A stretch of DNA of 64,000 nt from Lascolabacillus massiliensis. GTDB taxonomy: Bacteria > Bacteroidota > Bacteroidia > Bacteroidales > Dysgonomonadaceae. The stretch lies in contig NZ_CTEJ01000002.1 in NCBI RefSeq assembly GCF_001282625.1, positions 1,598,501-1,662,500 of the forward strand, in the 5' to 3' direction. The position numbers and the translations under genes were made by a program. Positions within the stretch are counted from its first letter, which is position 1, and every line of letters begins with the position of its first letter. The notes beneath the pieces were generated by a model, which was given only the letters and a program-made list of their open reading frames with translations, was not told the origin of the DNA and did no database searches. This document shows, piece by piece, positions 53,145 to 64,000 of this stretch.

Positions 53145-53186
53145 ACTAATATTATCCCTAAACAATTAAAAACCATAGTTTAGTTA

Positions 53187-53215
53187 CAAAAGTAGCCGAT
53201 TATTTTGTATTTTTG
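53187..53215. promoter_or_regulatory. Divergent -7 boxes for rlmH and nadC
   Basis: Reverse-strand TACTTTTG at 53187-53194 and forward TATTTTTG at 53208-53215. The two -7 boxes are only 13 bases apart, so polymerases on the two promoters would compete. Confidence 0.45.
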
Positions 53216-53301
53216 TGCGAAATATTTTAGGAAATTTATAACAATAAGGGTATTTGGATGTTTAATGTGAAATACCCATAACTAATAGAACCCTTTAGGT
53301 G

Positions 53302-54147
53302 ATGGAAGTAGAAAATTTAATTAATAGCTTATTGGAACTGGCTTTTGCTGAAGATATCGGTGATGGTGATCATACAACATTATGCAGCATACCCGCGTCG
53401 GAAGTTGGCAGTTCAAAGTTGTTAATAAAAGAAGAAGGTATTCTTGCAGGGGTAGATGTAGCAAAAGATGTCTTTCATAAATTTGACCCCGAATTAAAAG
53501 TTGAGGTTTTTATAGAGGATGGGGCTCATGTTAAGCCTGGTGATGTAGCTTTTGTTGTAACAGGTAAAGTGCAGTCGCTGCTGCAAACTGAGAGATTGGT
53601 CTTGAACCTAATGCAAAGAATGAGTGGGATTGCCACAATTACTAATAAATATGTGAAATTGCTGGAAGGGACTAAAACAAAAGTACTTGACACAAGAAAA
53701 ACCACCCCCGGTTTGAGGATGCTGGAAAAGCAGGCAGTGAAAATTGGAGGAGGAGAAAACCACAGGATTGGTCTCTTCGACATGATCCTTTTAAAAGATA
53801 ATCATGTTGATTTCGCCGGAGGCATAAAGAATGCAATTACCAGAGCGAAACAATATCTCAAAGAAAAGAACAAAGATCTAAAAATTGAGATAGAGGTAAG
53901 AAATTTTGAAGAACTCAACGAAGCTCTGAATGTTGGAGGTGTCGACAGGATAATGTTGGATAATTTTACAGTTAAAGATACTCGTAAGGCTGTAGAAATT
54001 GTTAATGGAAGAGTAGAGCTTGAATCGTCAGGAGGAATTACATTTGAAACTATTAGGGACTATGCTGTTACAGGTGTTGATTATGTCTCCGTAGGAGCTT
54101 TAACACATTCTGTCAAAAGTTTGGACATGAGTCTTAAAGCCGTATAA
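53302..54147 (+). CDS. nadC: Nicotinate-nucleotide diphosphorylase (carboxylating)
   Basis: 281 residues from the ATG at 53302 (a GTG directly before it is in frame). Quinolinate phosphoribosyltransferase of NAD synthesis. Motifs: EDIGDGDHTT, LNLMQRMSGIATITNKYV, VLDTRKTTPGLRMLEKQAVK, GGGENHRIGLFDMILLKDNH, and the PRPP-side DRIMLDNF and LESSGGITFETI. The dCMP deaminase gene starts 7 bases after the stop, so these form an operon. Confidence 0.96.
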   Translation: MEVENLINSLLELAFAEDIGDGDHTTLCSIPASEVGSSKLLIKEEGILAGVDVAKDVFHKFDPELKVEVFIEDGAHVKPGDVAFVVTGKVQSLLQTERLVLNLMQRMSGIATITNKYVKLLEGTKTKVLDTRKTTPGLRMLEKQAVKIGGGENHRIGLFDMILLKDNHVDFAGGIKNAITRAKQYLKEKNKDLKIEIEVRNFEELNEALNVGGVDRIMLDNFTVKDTRKAVEIVNGRVELESSGGITFETIRDYAVTGVDYVSVGALTHSVKSLDMSLKAV

Positions 54148-54154
54148 TACAATA

Positions 54155-54589
54155 ATGATAGAAAGCGAAAATAAACAGGAACTGCTTGATAAAAGATATA
54201 TGCGAATGGCCTATATCTGGTCTGAAAATTCATACTGTAAACGTAGAAAAGTCGGAGCATTATTAGTTAAAGACAAAATGATAATCTCAGATGGTTACAA
54301 TGGTACTCCATCCGGATTTGAGAACATTTGCGAAGACGAGGACAATAAAACAAAACCATATGTTTTACATGCTGAAGCTAATGCAATAACAAAAGTGGCC
54401 TGTTCTAACAATAGCAGCAAAGATGCAACTCTGTATGTTACATCTTCTCCATGTATAGAGTGTGCAAAACTGATTATCCAGGCAGGAATAAACAGAGTTG
54501 TTTATGCTGATGCATACAGGTTAAGTGATGGAGTCGATCTATTGAGAAGAGCAGGTATCGAACTCGTAAATGTAGAGCTGAACGGATAA
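54155..54589 (+). CDS. Deoxycytidylate (dCMP) deaminase family protein
   Basis: A 144-residue zinc-dependent deaminase. His and Glu of the active site are in YVLHAEANAITK (about 72 and 74), and the two zinc Cys in TSSPCIECAKLIIQ (about 100 and 103). NGTPSGFENICED is the substrate loop of the ComEB/dCMP deaminase type. Provides dUMP for thymidylate synthesis. Followed 18 bases later by the protease gene, probably in the same transcript with nadC. Confidence 0.9.
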   Translation: MIESENKQELLDKRYMRMAYIWSENSYCKRRKVGALLVKDKMIISDGYNGTPSGFENICEDEDNKTKPYVLHAEANAITKVACSNNSSKDATLYVTSSPCIECAKLIIQAGINRVVYADAYRLSDGVDLLRRAGIELVNVELNG

Positions 54590-54607
54590 AAAAGATAAAA
54601 GTATTAA

Positions 54608-56239
54608 ATGGGTACAGAAAGAAGAAAAGGAATATGGTTGCCTCTATGGATTTCAATTGGAATAGCAATTGGTCTGTTTATAGGGAGTAAGTTCAGCATC
54701 TTCAATACTCCCGGAAATCTTGTTGGTTCCGGTAAGTTAGATGCTGTATTAAACTATATACATGAATCTTATGTGGATACAGTGAACACTTATCAACTTG
54801 TTGAGGATGCCTTGCCTAATATTATTCAGGAACTAGACCCACACTCTGAATATATCTCGGCAGCAGATATGAAAAGGGTAAATGAGTCTTTGGAAGGTCA
54901 TTTTTCTGGTATTGGTGTTAGCTTTTATGTACTTAGAGATACTATAGTTGTAACCAGTATTGTACCCGGTGGTCCTTCTGAAGCAGCCGGAATAATGCCC
55001 TGGGACAGGATTGTTGCAGTTGATGATTCTGTTGTTGCAGGTAAGAAAATTCGTAATGAGCAGGTTCTGAAAGTATTGCGCGGGGAAAGAGGGACAGAAG
55101 TGAAGCTGGGTATAAAGAGAGCCGGGAATGATTTTATAGAAAATATAACTGTAACCCGTGGCGAGATACCTGTTAAGAGTGTTAATGCTGCATTTATGCT
55201 GTCTGATGAAATAGGTTATATAAAACTTGGTGTTAATTTCGGGTTTAACACATTTAGTGAATTTATATCTGCAATATCCAAGTTGAAAAGTATGGGCGCC
55301 AATTCGTTTATAATTGACCTCAGAGGTAATGCTGGGGGGTCACTTGAAGTTGTTGTGGCAATGGTGAACGAGTTTTTGCAGAAAGGTGATCTCATTGTAT
55401 ATACAGAAGGTAGAAATTTTCCGCGTACAGACAACTATGCAAATGGTTCGGGCACATGCAAAAATGATGATGTTGTAGTATTAATCGATGAATTGAGTGC
55501 TTCAGCGAGTGAAATATTTGCAGGAGCAATTCAGGATCATGACAGGGGATTGGTGATTGGAAGACGTTCGTTTGGAAAAGGACTTGTACAAAGTCAGAGA
55601 AATTTTCCTGACGGATCAGCTGTCAGACTAACTGTAGCGAGATATTATACAGCATCGGGAAGATCGATTCAAAGGACATATGAAAAGGGAAGATATGATG
55701 AGTATGAGATGGATGCCATAAACCGTTATATTCAAGGAGACTATGTGAATATTGACACTTTGAATAATCTTATCCCTTACGAAACTTTAGGTGGAAGAAC
55801 CGTTTACGGTGGTGATGGAATTATGCCTGATATATTTATTCCAAGGGATACTACAGGTTACAATTCATACTATAATAGTGTTGTAAACAGGCGTTTAGAT
55901 GAAGAGTATGCTATGGTCTATTCTGATATGAACAGAGAAAGGCTTAGCACTTTCAGTACATGGCAGGAGCTATACAGATATCTTAGACAGCAACCACTTT
56001 TATTAAACCTGGTTAGTTACGCTGATAATAATGGTATCAGACGCAGACCCTACTATATTCAGGAGTCGGGTGAATTATTTGAGACTAATTTATATGCATA
56101 TATAATTAGAAACTTTTTTGGCGAAGAGGCTTTCTGGGCTGCTTATTACAGGGAAGATCCGCTTTTAAACAAAGGTATTGAACTTATTGAAACCGGTATG
56201 ACTAAAAAGGTAAATATTTTAAATGAGCAGTTTAAATAA
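54608..56239 (+). CDS. S41 family C-terminal processing peptidase
   Basis: A 543-residue protein with an N-terminal membrane helix/signal (about 10-28, LPLWISIGIAIGLFIGSKF). A PDZ domain (about 90-180, GIGVSFYVLRDTIVVTSIVP) is followed by the S41 catalytic core: YIKLGVNFGFNTF, IIDLRGNAGGSLE, ELSASASEIFAGAIQDHDRG (Ser about 299) and GRRSFGKGLVQ (Lys about 324). A C-terminal extension of about 150 residues is common in Bacteroidota. Trims periplasmic substrates from the C-terminus. Confidence 0.93.
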   Translation: MGTERRKGIWLPLWISIGIAIGLFIGSKFSIFNTPGNLVGSGKLDAVLNYIHESYVDTVNTYQLVEDALPNIIQELDPHSEYISAADMKRVNESLEGHFSGIGVSFYVLRDTIVVTSIVPGGPSEAAGIMPWDRIVAVDDSVVAGKKIRNEQVLKVLRGERGTEVKLGIKRAGNDFIENITVTRGEIPVKSVNAAFMLSDEIGYIKLGVNFGFNTFSEFISAISKLKSMGANSFIIDLRGNAGGSLEVVVAMVNEFLQKGDLIVYTEGRNFPRTDNYANGSGTCKNDDVVVLIDELSASASEIFAGAIQDHDRGLVIGRRSFGKGLVQSQRNFPDGSAVRLTVARYYTASGRSIQRTYEKGRYDEYEMDAINRYIQGDYVNIDTLNNLIPYETLGGRTVYGGDGIMPDIFIPRDTTGYNSYYNSVVNRRLDEEYAMVYSDMNRERLSTFSTWQELYRYLRQQPLLLNLVSYADNNGIRRRPYYIQESGELFETNLYAYIIRNFFGEEAFWAAYYREDPLLNKGIELIETGMTKKVNILNEQFK

Positions 56240-56248
56240 AAAAACTTT

Positions 56249-56256
56249 TACCTTTG
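56249..56256 (+). promoter_or_regulatory. -7 promoter box upstream of the capD-type gene
   Basis: TACCTTTG fits TAnnTTTG, 38 bases before the ATG at 56295; the -33 element is weak. Confidence 0.4.
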
Positions 56257-56294
56257 CATTCCAATCGAGTTACTGATTTATAAAAATAATCTTT

Positions 56295-58223
56295 ATGAGT
56301 AAGTTTATACAGAACTACCTATCACGCAGAGTCCTTTCCAGAACAGCAATTTTGGCACTTGATATTCTGATGATTGTTTTTTCATGCCTGTTTATGTATT
56401 TAGTAAGGTATGGATTCGATGGGCTTACAGCCGAAATAAGAAGTGACGGAACAACAGTTGGGTTATTCTTAATTATCTTCAATATTATATCTTTTGTTTC
56501 CTTACGTACATTTAGTGGTATTTTAAGGTTCTCTTCTTTTACAGATTTATTGAGGATAGTTTATGCACTTGTATTAGGATATGTATTGACTTTTATTGCT
56601 ATAGTTATTATAAGGAAATCAAATCCTCTGTTTCATCTTGACAATCTTACATATATATCAATATATTTCCTGAATACATTTTTAATGATATTCTCACGTA
56701 TATTGGTTAAAGAGGTTTATGAAACCATTACCGGTAGTGATATGAAGCCTGTAAATGTATTCATATATGGAACAAAAGAAGCCGGTATAAGTGTTGCTAA
56801 AGCTATCAAGGGTAATAATGAATTTAACTATCGTGTGCTGGGTTTTATATCTGATGAAAGCCATATGATAGGGAAGGAACTCATGGGTGTTACTATTTAT
56901 GAGAATAATCAGGATATTTTCAGGATTTTAGTAAGTAAGAATGTACATACTATTATTGTGTCTCCTCAAAAAATGGAGGAGATAAAGAATTCGGCATTAC
57001 TTGCAAATTTTGTGGATCATGACATCTCACTGTTAACAACAGTACCTATTAACGAATGGAACGGTTCGTTGAAGAGCAAGGAACAATTAAAGGATATACA
57101 AATTGAGGATTTGTTACCACGTGATCCTATTAGGATTAATATGATAAAGATTGCCTCAAATATCGAAGGCAAAAGGGTAATGGTAACCGGCGCAGGAGGC
57201 TCAATTGGTAGCGAGATTGTTAGGCAGGTTGCTTCTTTTAATCCAAACAGTATTATTTTAATTGACCAGGCTGAAACACCTCTGCACAATCTGAAGCTTG
57301 AGTTAAAAGAAAAATGGAGAGATCTGAGAACAGAAATATTGGTTGCAAATGTAAGCAACCAATCGAGAATGGATAAGATATTTTCGAAGACCAGACCTCA
57401 ATATATTTTTCATGCAGCTGATTACAAACATGTCCCAATGATGGAGGTGAATGTGTCTGAAGCGATACAAACAAATGTTTTAGGAACAAAAATTGTTGCT
57501 GACCTGTCTGTGAAATATAACGCCAATAAGTTTGTAATGGTTTCTACAGATAAAGCAGTTAATCCATCTAATGTGATGGGCTGTTCAAAAAGGATCTGTG
57601 AAATATATGTTCAGTCACTAGCAAAAAAAATAGAAAAGAGTGGAGAAAAATCCACGCAATTTATTACTACACGTTTTGGAAATGTGTTAGGATCAAATGG
57701 TTCGGTTATACCTCTTTTCAAGGATCAGATAAAACATGGGGGACCTGTTACCGTAACCCACCCGGAAATTATAAGGTATTTTATGACTATTCCTGAAGCA
57801 TGCCAGTTAGTGCTTGAAGCAGGAGCAATGGGAAAGGGTGGAGAGATATTTATTTTTGATATGGGTAAACCAGTTAAGATTCTTGATCTTGCAAAGAGAA
57901 TGATTCGTCTGTCAGGCTCAAAAAATATCAAAATTGAATTTACAGGCTTGCGTAATGGAGAGAAGCTTTATGAAGAGCTTTTGAACCATGCTGAATATAC
58001 TAAGCCTACACATCATGAAAAAATAATGATTGCAAACGTTCGTGAATATGAGTATGACGAAATTTCTCGAATGATTGATTCGTTAATCAAGGTTTCATAT
58101 GAATATGATGATATGAGAACCGTTAGAAAAATGAAGGAGATTGTTCCTGAGTTTCAGAGCATAAATTCACCGTTTGAAGCAGTAGACAGAGTTTTGGAGA
58201 AGGTTTCTAAAGAAACTCTATAA
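56295..58223 (+). CDS. Nucleoside-diphosphate-sugar 4,6-dehydratase (CapD/WbpM/PglF type)
   Basis: A 642-residue inner-membrane enzyme of surface polysaccharide synthesis. Four N-terminal transmembrane helices (about 15-130). First Rossmann-like domain with VFIYGTKEAGISVAKA (about 155). Second, catalytic Rossmann domain starts VMVTGAGGSIGSEIVRQ (about 295), with the active-site region MVSTDKAVNPSNVMGCSKRI, where Met replaces the usual Tyr of SDR enzymes, as in WbpM/PglF. Converts UDP-GlcNAc to a 4-keto-6-deoxy sugar by family analogy. Ends convergently over the ABC transporter stop by 6 bases. Confidence 0.92.
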   Translation: MSKFIQNYLSRRVLSRTAILALDILMIVFSCLFMYLVRYGFDGLTAEIRSDGTTVGLFLIIFNIISFVSLRTFSGILRFSSFTDLLRIVYALVLGYVLTFIAIVIIRKSNPLFHLDNLTYISIYFLNTFLMIFSRILVKEVYETITGSDMKPVNVFIYGTKEAGISVAKAIKGNNEFNYRVLGFISDESHMIGKELMGVTIYENNQDIFRILVSKNVHTIIVSPQKMEEIKNSALLANFVDHDISLLTTVPINEWNGSLKSKEQLKDIQIEDLLPRDPIRINMIKIASNIEGKRVMVTGAGGSIGSEIVRQVASFNPNSIILIDQAETPLHNLKLELKEKWRDLRTEILVANVSNQSRMDKIFSKTRPQYIFHAADYKHVPMMEVNVSEAIQTNVLGTKIVADLSVKYNANKFVMVSTDKAVNPSNVMGCSKRICEIYVQSLAKKIEKSGEKSTQFITTRFGNVLGSNGSVIPLFKDQIKHGGPVTVTHPEIIRYFMTIPEACQLVLEAGAMGKGGEIFIFDMGKPVKILDLAKRMIRLSGSKNIKIEFTGLRNGEKLYEELLNHAEYTKPTHHEKIMIANVREYEYDEISRMIDSLIKVSYEYDDMRTVRKMKEIVPEFQSINSPFEAVDRVLEKVSKETL

Positions 58224-60050
58224 TTCTCCTTGCATATCACAAAGTTTAGTGTAGTATCCACCTAGTTTGTATAGGGAGTCATGCTTGCCCTGTTCTACTA
58301 TTTCGCCATCTTTCATCACATAAATGGTATCTGCATTTCTAATAGTAGATAGACGGTGAGCAATAATAATAGTAGTACGATCCTTCATAAGTTTATCAAG
58401 AGCTTCCTGTACCAGACGTTCGGAGTCAGTATCCAATGCAGAAGTAGCTTCATCAAAGATTAGTATTTCAGGGTTCTTCAGAATTGCTCTGGCAATACTA
58501 ATTCTTTGTCTTTGACCACCGGAAAGTTTTCCACCCCTGTCACCAATATTTGTGTTGTATCCATCTTCGGTGGCCATTATGAACTCATGTGCATTTGCAA
58601 TTTTTGCAGCTTCAATTACTCTGCTTTCAGATACATCTTTCATTCCAAAAGCTATATTATTATATATAGTATCATTAAATAGAATAGGATCTTGATTAAC
58701 ATTTCCCATTAGGGATCTTAGTTCATGAATTTTCACGTCTCTTATATCTACTCCATCAATATATATACCACCTTCCTGAATATCGTAGAATCTGGGAAGA
58801 AGATCTGCTAATGTTGATTTTCCTGATCCGGACTGACCAACAAGGGCTATAGTTTTACCTTTTTCTATTGTGAGGTTCACTCCTTTAATAACCCAATCAT
58901 TAATATATTTAAACCAAACACCTTTATACTCAATTTTTGAATTGAAGTTTATATCTACAGGCTTTTCAGGATCTGTAATAGGATTTTTTGCATCTAAAAT
59001 CTTATCAATCCTTTCCATTGAGGCTAATCCACGCTGAACAGCATATGCTGATTTAGAAAATTCTTTAGCTGGATTTATTATACTATAAAATATTGTGAGG
59101 TAATAAATAAATGTTGCTGCATCTATTGCACTATTATTCCCTAATATCAGAGATCCTCCAAACCAAAGTACAATTGCAATTGTTATGGTGCCCAAAAGCT
59201 CACTCATTGGGTGTGCCAGCTGCTGTCTTCGTGAGATTCTGTTTGACATCCTCCTGAATTCATTACTGCCGTTGTGAAATCTTTTAGAGATTTTATTTTC
59301 CGCAACAAATGCCTTTATTACTCTGAGTCCACTTAAAGTCTCTTCTACCTGTGACATTAGTTCTCCCCATTTGTTTTGTGCCTCGAAAGAGGTTCTTTTA
59401 AGGGTTCTTCCTACACGTCCCATTATAAAACCCATTATCGGAAGAACCAAAAGTACAAAAAGAGTCAGCTGCCAACTTAATACTGTCATCGTGGTAAGAT
59501 ATATTAGTATTAATATTGGGTTTTTGAATAACATATCAAGTGAACTCATTACTGAATTCTCTACTTCATTGACATCACCCGAAATTCTTGACAGAATATC
59601 ACCCTTTCTCTCTTCTGAGAAAAAAGCCAGAGGCAACGAAAGAATCTTATCATTAATATTGTTTCTGATGTCTTTTACAACACCTGTTCTTATTGGTATT
59701 ATAAAATAGGATCCCAGATATGCTGAGGCTGTTTTAAGGAGTGTCATTATTATTAATGTGACTGCAAGCAACATTAATGTATAGCTGCTACCATTTGTTT
59801 CGATCAGCTGGGTTATATACCAGTTCACATTATTAAGTGTAATATCGATTATTGAATATTCGGTACCTTTCCAGGGTATAAACTCAAATGTTTGTTTATT
59901 CACTTTAAATAATACCTGAAGAATAGGAATTATTGTGGCAAGAGAAAATACATTCAGTATTGCGGTTAGAATATTAAAGAAAAATGCAAGAAACAGATGT
60001 TTCTTATATGGTGGTAAAAATCTTTTTAAGATAAGTATAATACCCTTCAT
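58218..60050 (-). CDS. ABC exporter, fused permease and ATPase (MsbA-like)
   Basis: A 610-residue half-transporter. Six helices in the N-terminal half (KHLFLAFFFNILTAILNVFS to FIYYLTIFYSIINP), then the ATPase: Walker A ALVGQSGSGKSTLADLL (about 395), Q-loop GNVNQDPILFND, signature KLSGGQRQRISIARA, Walker B EILIFDEATSALD and the H-loop IIAHRLS. The type I exporter family transports lipids or drugs, and the neighbouring polysaccharide gene fits a lipid A or glycolipid flippase, though the substrate is not determinable. Confidence 0.92.
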   Translation of the reverse strand: MKGIILILKRFLPPYKKHLFLAFFFNILTAILNVFSLATIIPILQVLFKVNKQTFEFIPWKGTEYSIIDITLNNVNWYITQLIETNGSSYTLMLLAVTLIIMTLLKTASAYLGSYFIIPIRTGVVKDIRNNINDKILSLPLAFFSEERKGDILSRISGDVNEVENSVMSSLDMLFKNPILILIYLTTMTVLSWQLTLFVLLVLPIMGFIMGRVGRTLKRTSFEAQNKWGELMSQVEETLSGLRVIKAFVAENKISKRFHNGSNEFRRMSNRISRRQQLAHPMSELLGTITIAIVLWFGGSLILGNNSAIDAATFIYYLTIFYSIINPAKEFSKSAYAVQRGLASMERIDKILDAKNPITDPEKPVDINFNSKIEYKGVWFKYINDWVIKGVNLTIEKGKTIALVGQSGSGKSTLADLLPRFYDIQEGGIYIDGVDIRDVKIHELRSLMGNVNQDPILFNDTIYNNIAFGMKDVSESRVIEAAKIANAHEFIMATEDGYNTNIGDRGGKLSGGQRQRISIARAILKNPEILIFDEATSALDTDSERLVQEALDKLMKDRTTIIIAHRLSTIRNADTIYVMKDGEIVEQGKHDSLYKLGGYYTKLCDMQGEL

Positions 60051-60246
60051 TGAAAATTTAGTTTGTTGTTGAGAAAAATTGGTTTGTTAAATCGGGCGCA
60101 AGTTACACATAAAATATGATTTTCTTATAGGCAATTTCTGCTCGTTTATGATGAAAAGCATCAGTTTTGAACAGACGTGTTAGAATCATTTTTTTGGAGT
60201 TTAGACCTTACTGACCAAATTGGTCAAAAAAAGTCGAATTTTTCTT

Positions 60247-60278
60247 TTTTCGTTATTTACGTGAATATCATATCTTTG
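60247..60278 (+). promoter_or_regulatory. rRNA promoter P1
   Basis: TTTT (60247-60250), 20-base spacer and TATCTTTG (60271-60278), about 400 bases upstream of the 16S 5' end. Confidence 0.55.
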
Positions 60279-60332
60279 TGCTCAGAGAGGAAAAAAAAAG
60301 TGAAGTTTTTTTGAAAATTAATTGCAAATATG

Positions 60333-60364
60333 TTTGGATGGTAAATAAACTCTCCATATCTTTG
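60333..60364 (+). promoter_or_regulatory. rRNA promoter P2
   Basis: TTTG (60333-60336), 20-base spacer and TATCTTTG (60357-60364): a perfect consensus promoter 318 bases upstream of the mature 16S. Confidence 0.75.
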
Positions 60365-60681
60365 CACCCGCTTTTGAAAGGAACACCACCTGATAAGCGA
60401 AACGATAAGCGATCTTTAAAAAATTTACATACATTTTTTTTGACAAGCAAGTACAAGAGATATAATATTAAGATTATATTGAGGTACCCGTTCAATAGAA
60501 TTTAAAAGGATATAAATCGTGAATCCGGGGGCAGTATAGAGGGATTGAAAAAGAACTTTTTTCGTTATCTTTTTGGTTATTTCCTAACCCTTATTTTTTT
60601 TAAGTCTGTCATATTTTATGGTCATATCAATCATAAGCTATCAGATTTGGGAAGTTTCAAGGATATAAAAATAACAAATTT

Positions 60682-62216
<1,535 letters not shown>

Positions 62217-62572
62217 CTGGAGAAACTTTTTCCCTTACCTGTTATGATCTGCTCTATGGTTATAAAGACAGAGATAAGAATAATTGGGTAAAACATCAGG
62301 GATGTGCCTTTAAGAAAGATATGAAGATTAGTTTTTTAATATCATTTTTATGCGGGCCTTCCGGAGCACACGGTTTTATTTTATTCTTTTACAGTCTGTT
62401 GAAGGGGTATTTCGGTATAACTGGATATAAAGGCTTTATCTTGCTTGGGGAGATATAAAAAAAAAGAGTGTATGTATAATTGATAAGCCATCTTAAAAGT
62501 TAAGTGACATCCCGTTTTTTTAGATGTTTTAGGCAAAATGAATAGAAGAGGGATGCCGACAGCGAACCAGCC
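62217..62572. other. 16S-tRNA internal spacer
   Basis: About 356 bases. I see no gene; a short overlapping reading frame there is not credible because it begins inside the 16S 3' end. Probably carries processing stems. Confidence 0.6.
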
Positions 62573-62646
62573 AGTCCTATAGCTCAGTTGGTTAGAGCGC
62601 TACACTGATAATGTAGAGGTCGGCAGTTCAACTCTGCCTGGGACTA
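62573..62646 (+). tRNA. tRNA-Ile (anticodon GAT)
   Basis: 74 bases. Acceptor AGTCCTA/TGGGACT (one G-U), D-arm GCTCAGTTGGTTAGAGC, anticodon arm CTACACTGATAATGTAG and T-arm GGCAGTTCAACTCTGCC. In the 16S-23S spacer as usual. Confidence 0.96.
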
Positions 62647-62674
62647 CTAAAACAAGAGTGTTTAAGAATAAAAC

Positions 62675-62748
62675 GGGGGATTAGCTCAGCTGGCTAGAGC
62701 ACCTGCCTTGCACGCAGGGGGTCAACGGTTCGAATCCGTTATTCTCCA
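62675..62748 (+). tRNA. tRNA-Ala (anticodon TGC)
   Basis: 74 bases. Acceptor GGGGGAT/ATTCTCC (two G-U), D-arm GCTCAGCTGGCTAGAGC, anticodon arm CCTGCCTTGCACGCAGG and T-arm AACGGTTCGAATCCGTT. Partner of tRNA-Ile in the spacer. Confidence 0.96.
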
Positions 62749-63095
62749 CCCGGTAAAGATGGAAGAAAAGGTTTAACGAGCGAGTTAAGTCTTAAAAAAA
62801 AAGAAGTATTTAAAAAAGAATATGTTTGAAAGCCCGTTTGGGGGCAACAGCGAGTGATAAATGAATCTCGCTTTACGGTTCGAGACCGTCTCAGGCAGCT
62901 ATCGAATGCTGGTTTTATATTATAAAGCCTGTTTTTCGAAGAGATCTTTGACATGATGAAGTAAAAACAAGAGCAAATACAAATAACAACTAATAAAGAG
63001 TTCATTTAAAAGAACAAAAGACGCTGGTATTTATCAGACCCGGTATGTTTGTATGTTCAATTTATTGGATATATGATCATCATCCGGTCGGCGAA
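62749..63095. other. tRNA-Ala to 23S spacer
   Basis: About 347 bases of pre-23S leader; no gene. Contains imperfect stems (GAGACCGTCTC region at 62881-62891) likely used in processing. Confidence 0.5.

Positions 63096-64000
<905 letters not shown>

Larger units (their letters stand above)
60051..60681 (+). other. rRNA operon leader and promoter region
   Basis: About 630 AT-rich bases between the ABC exporter start and 16S. It contains two rRNA promoters (P1, P2, listed separately). Further small structures: GACAAGCAAGTACAAGAG upstream of 60480, and a T-rich stretch near 60560-60600. No protein gene is supported; short ORFs here overlap promoters. Confidence 0.6.

Overview
The window comes from a Bacteroidota chromosome, almost certainly order Bacteroidales. 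The 16S gene, the recurrent TAnnTTTG -7 promoter boxes, the near absence of strong Shine-Dalgarno sites, and families typical of this phylum (DUF4294, DUF4296, OstA-like, long NusB, DUF6266-like, short four-cysteine Rieske-like lipoprotein) all agree. The 16S 5' region looks closest to Dysgonomonadaceae/Porphyromonadaceae-type sequences from memory. I could not search a database, so the genus is left open.

Layout. 1-12.5 kb is core housekeeping: a DUF4294 protein cut by the window edge, an acyl-CoA synthetase, leuS, a YitT-type membrane protein, a large FAD/Fe-S 2-hydroxyacid dehydrogenase, a winged-helix protein, and the leftward set nusB-yajC-ybbR-coaE. 12.5-14.0 kb is AT-rich, with repeats and a DUF6266-like gene. 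mltG and tRNA-Ser(GCU) follow. 15.3-19.9 kb is an AT-rich accessory segment: a gene-cassette-like unit with a class A penicillin-binding protein that lacks a membrane anchor plus a three-helix membrane protein, ending in a large attC-like imperfect palindrome; a decayed second cassette; an orphan polytopic membrane protein; and a 48-codon ORF with a structured 3' region.

19.95-37.7 kb is core again: aminotransferase, ileS, a DksA/TraR-like regulator, lspA, a DUF4296 lipoprotein, ppdK, a SurA-like chaperone, an OstA-like protein, mutL, an aldo/keto reductase, a Rieske-like lipoprotein and a cation/proton antiporter. tRNA-Gly(GCC) and tRNA-Leu(UAA) follow. About 38.2-47.2 kb looks like a decayed integrated element. 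It has short direct repeats at both ends, a frameshifted and truncated tyrosine-integrase remnant at its right end, and a broken gene at its left. Its cargo is an AraC regulator and seven rightward genes that nearly all carry export signals: two alpha/beta hydrolases, an aldo/keto reductase, an NTF2-like protein, a type B carboxylesterase, a carboxymuconolactone-decarboxylase-like protein and a cupin.

47.3-60.0 kb is core: a dihydroorotate-dehydrogenase-like enzyme, nhaA, pepE, an AlkD-like protein, a small membrane protein, an esterase, rlmH, nadC, a dCMP deaminase, an S41 protease, a CapD/PglF-type sugar dehydratase and an MsbA-like ABC exporter. 60.05-64 kb is an rRNA operon: tandem promoters, 16S, tRNA-Ile(GAU), tRNA-Ala(UGC), and 23S running off the right edge.

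Best candidates for something undescribed are the cassette with the anchorless PBP and its membrane partner (15.65-17.94 kb), and the apparently periplasmic redox/hydrolase cluster (40.2-46.8 kb). All family calls are from motif recognition by eye.
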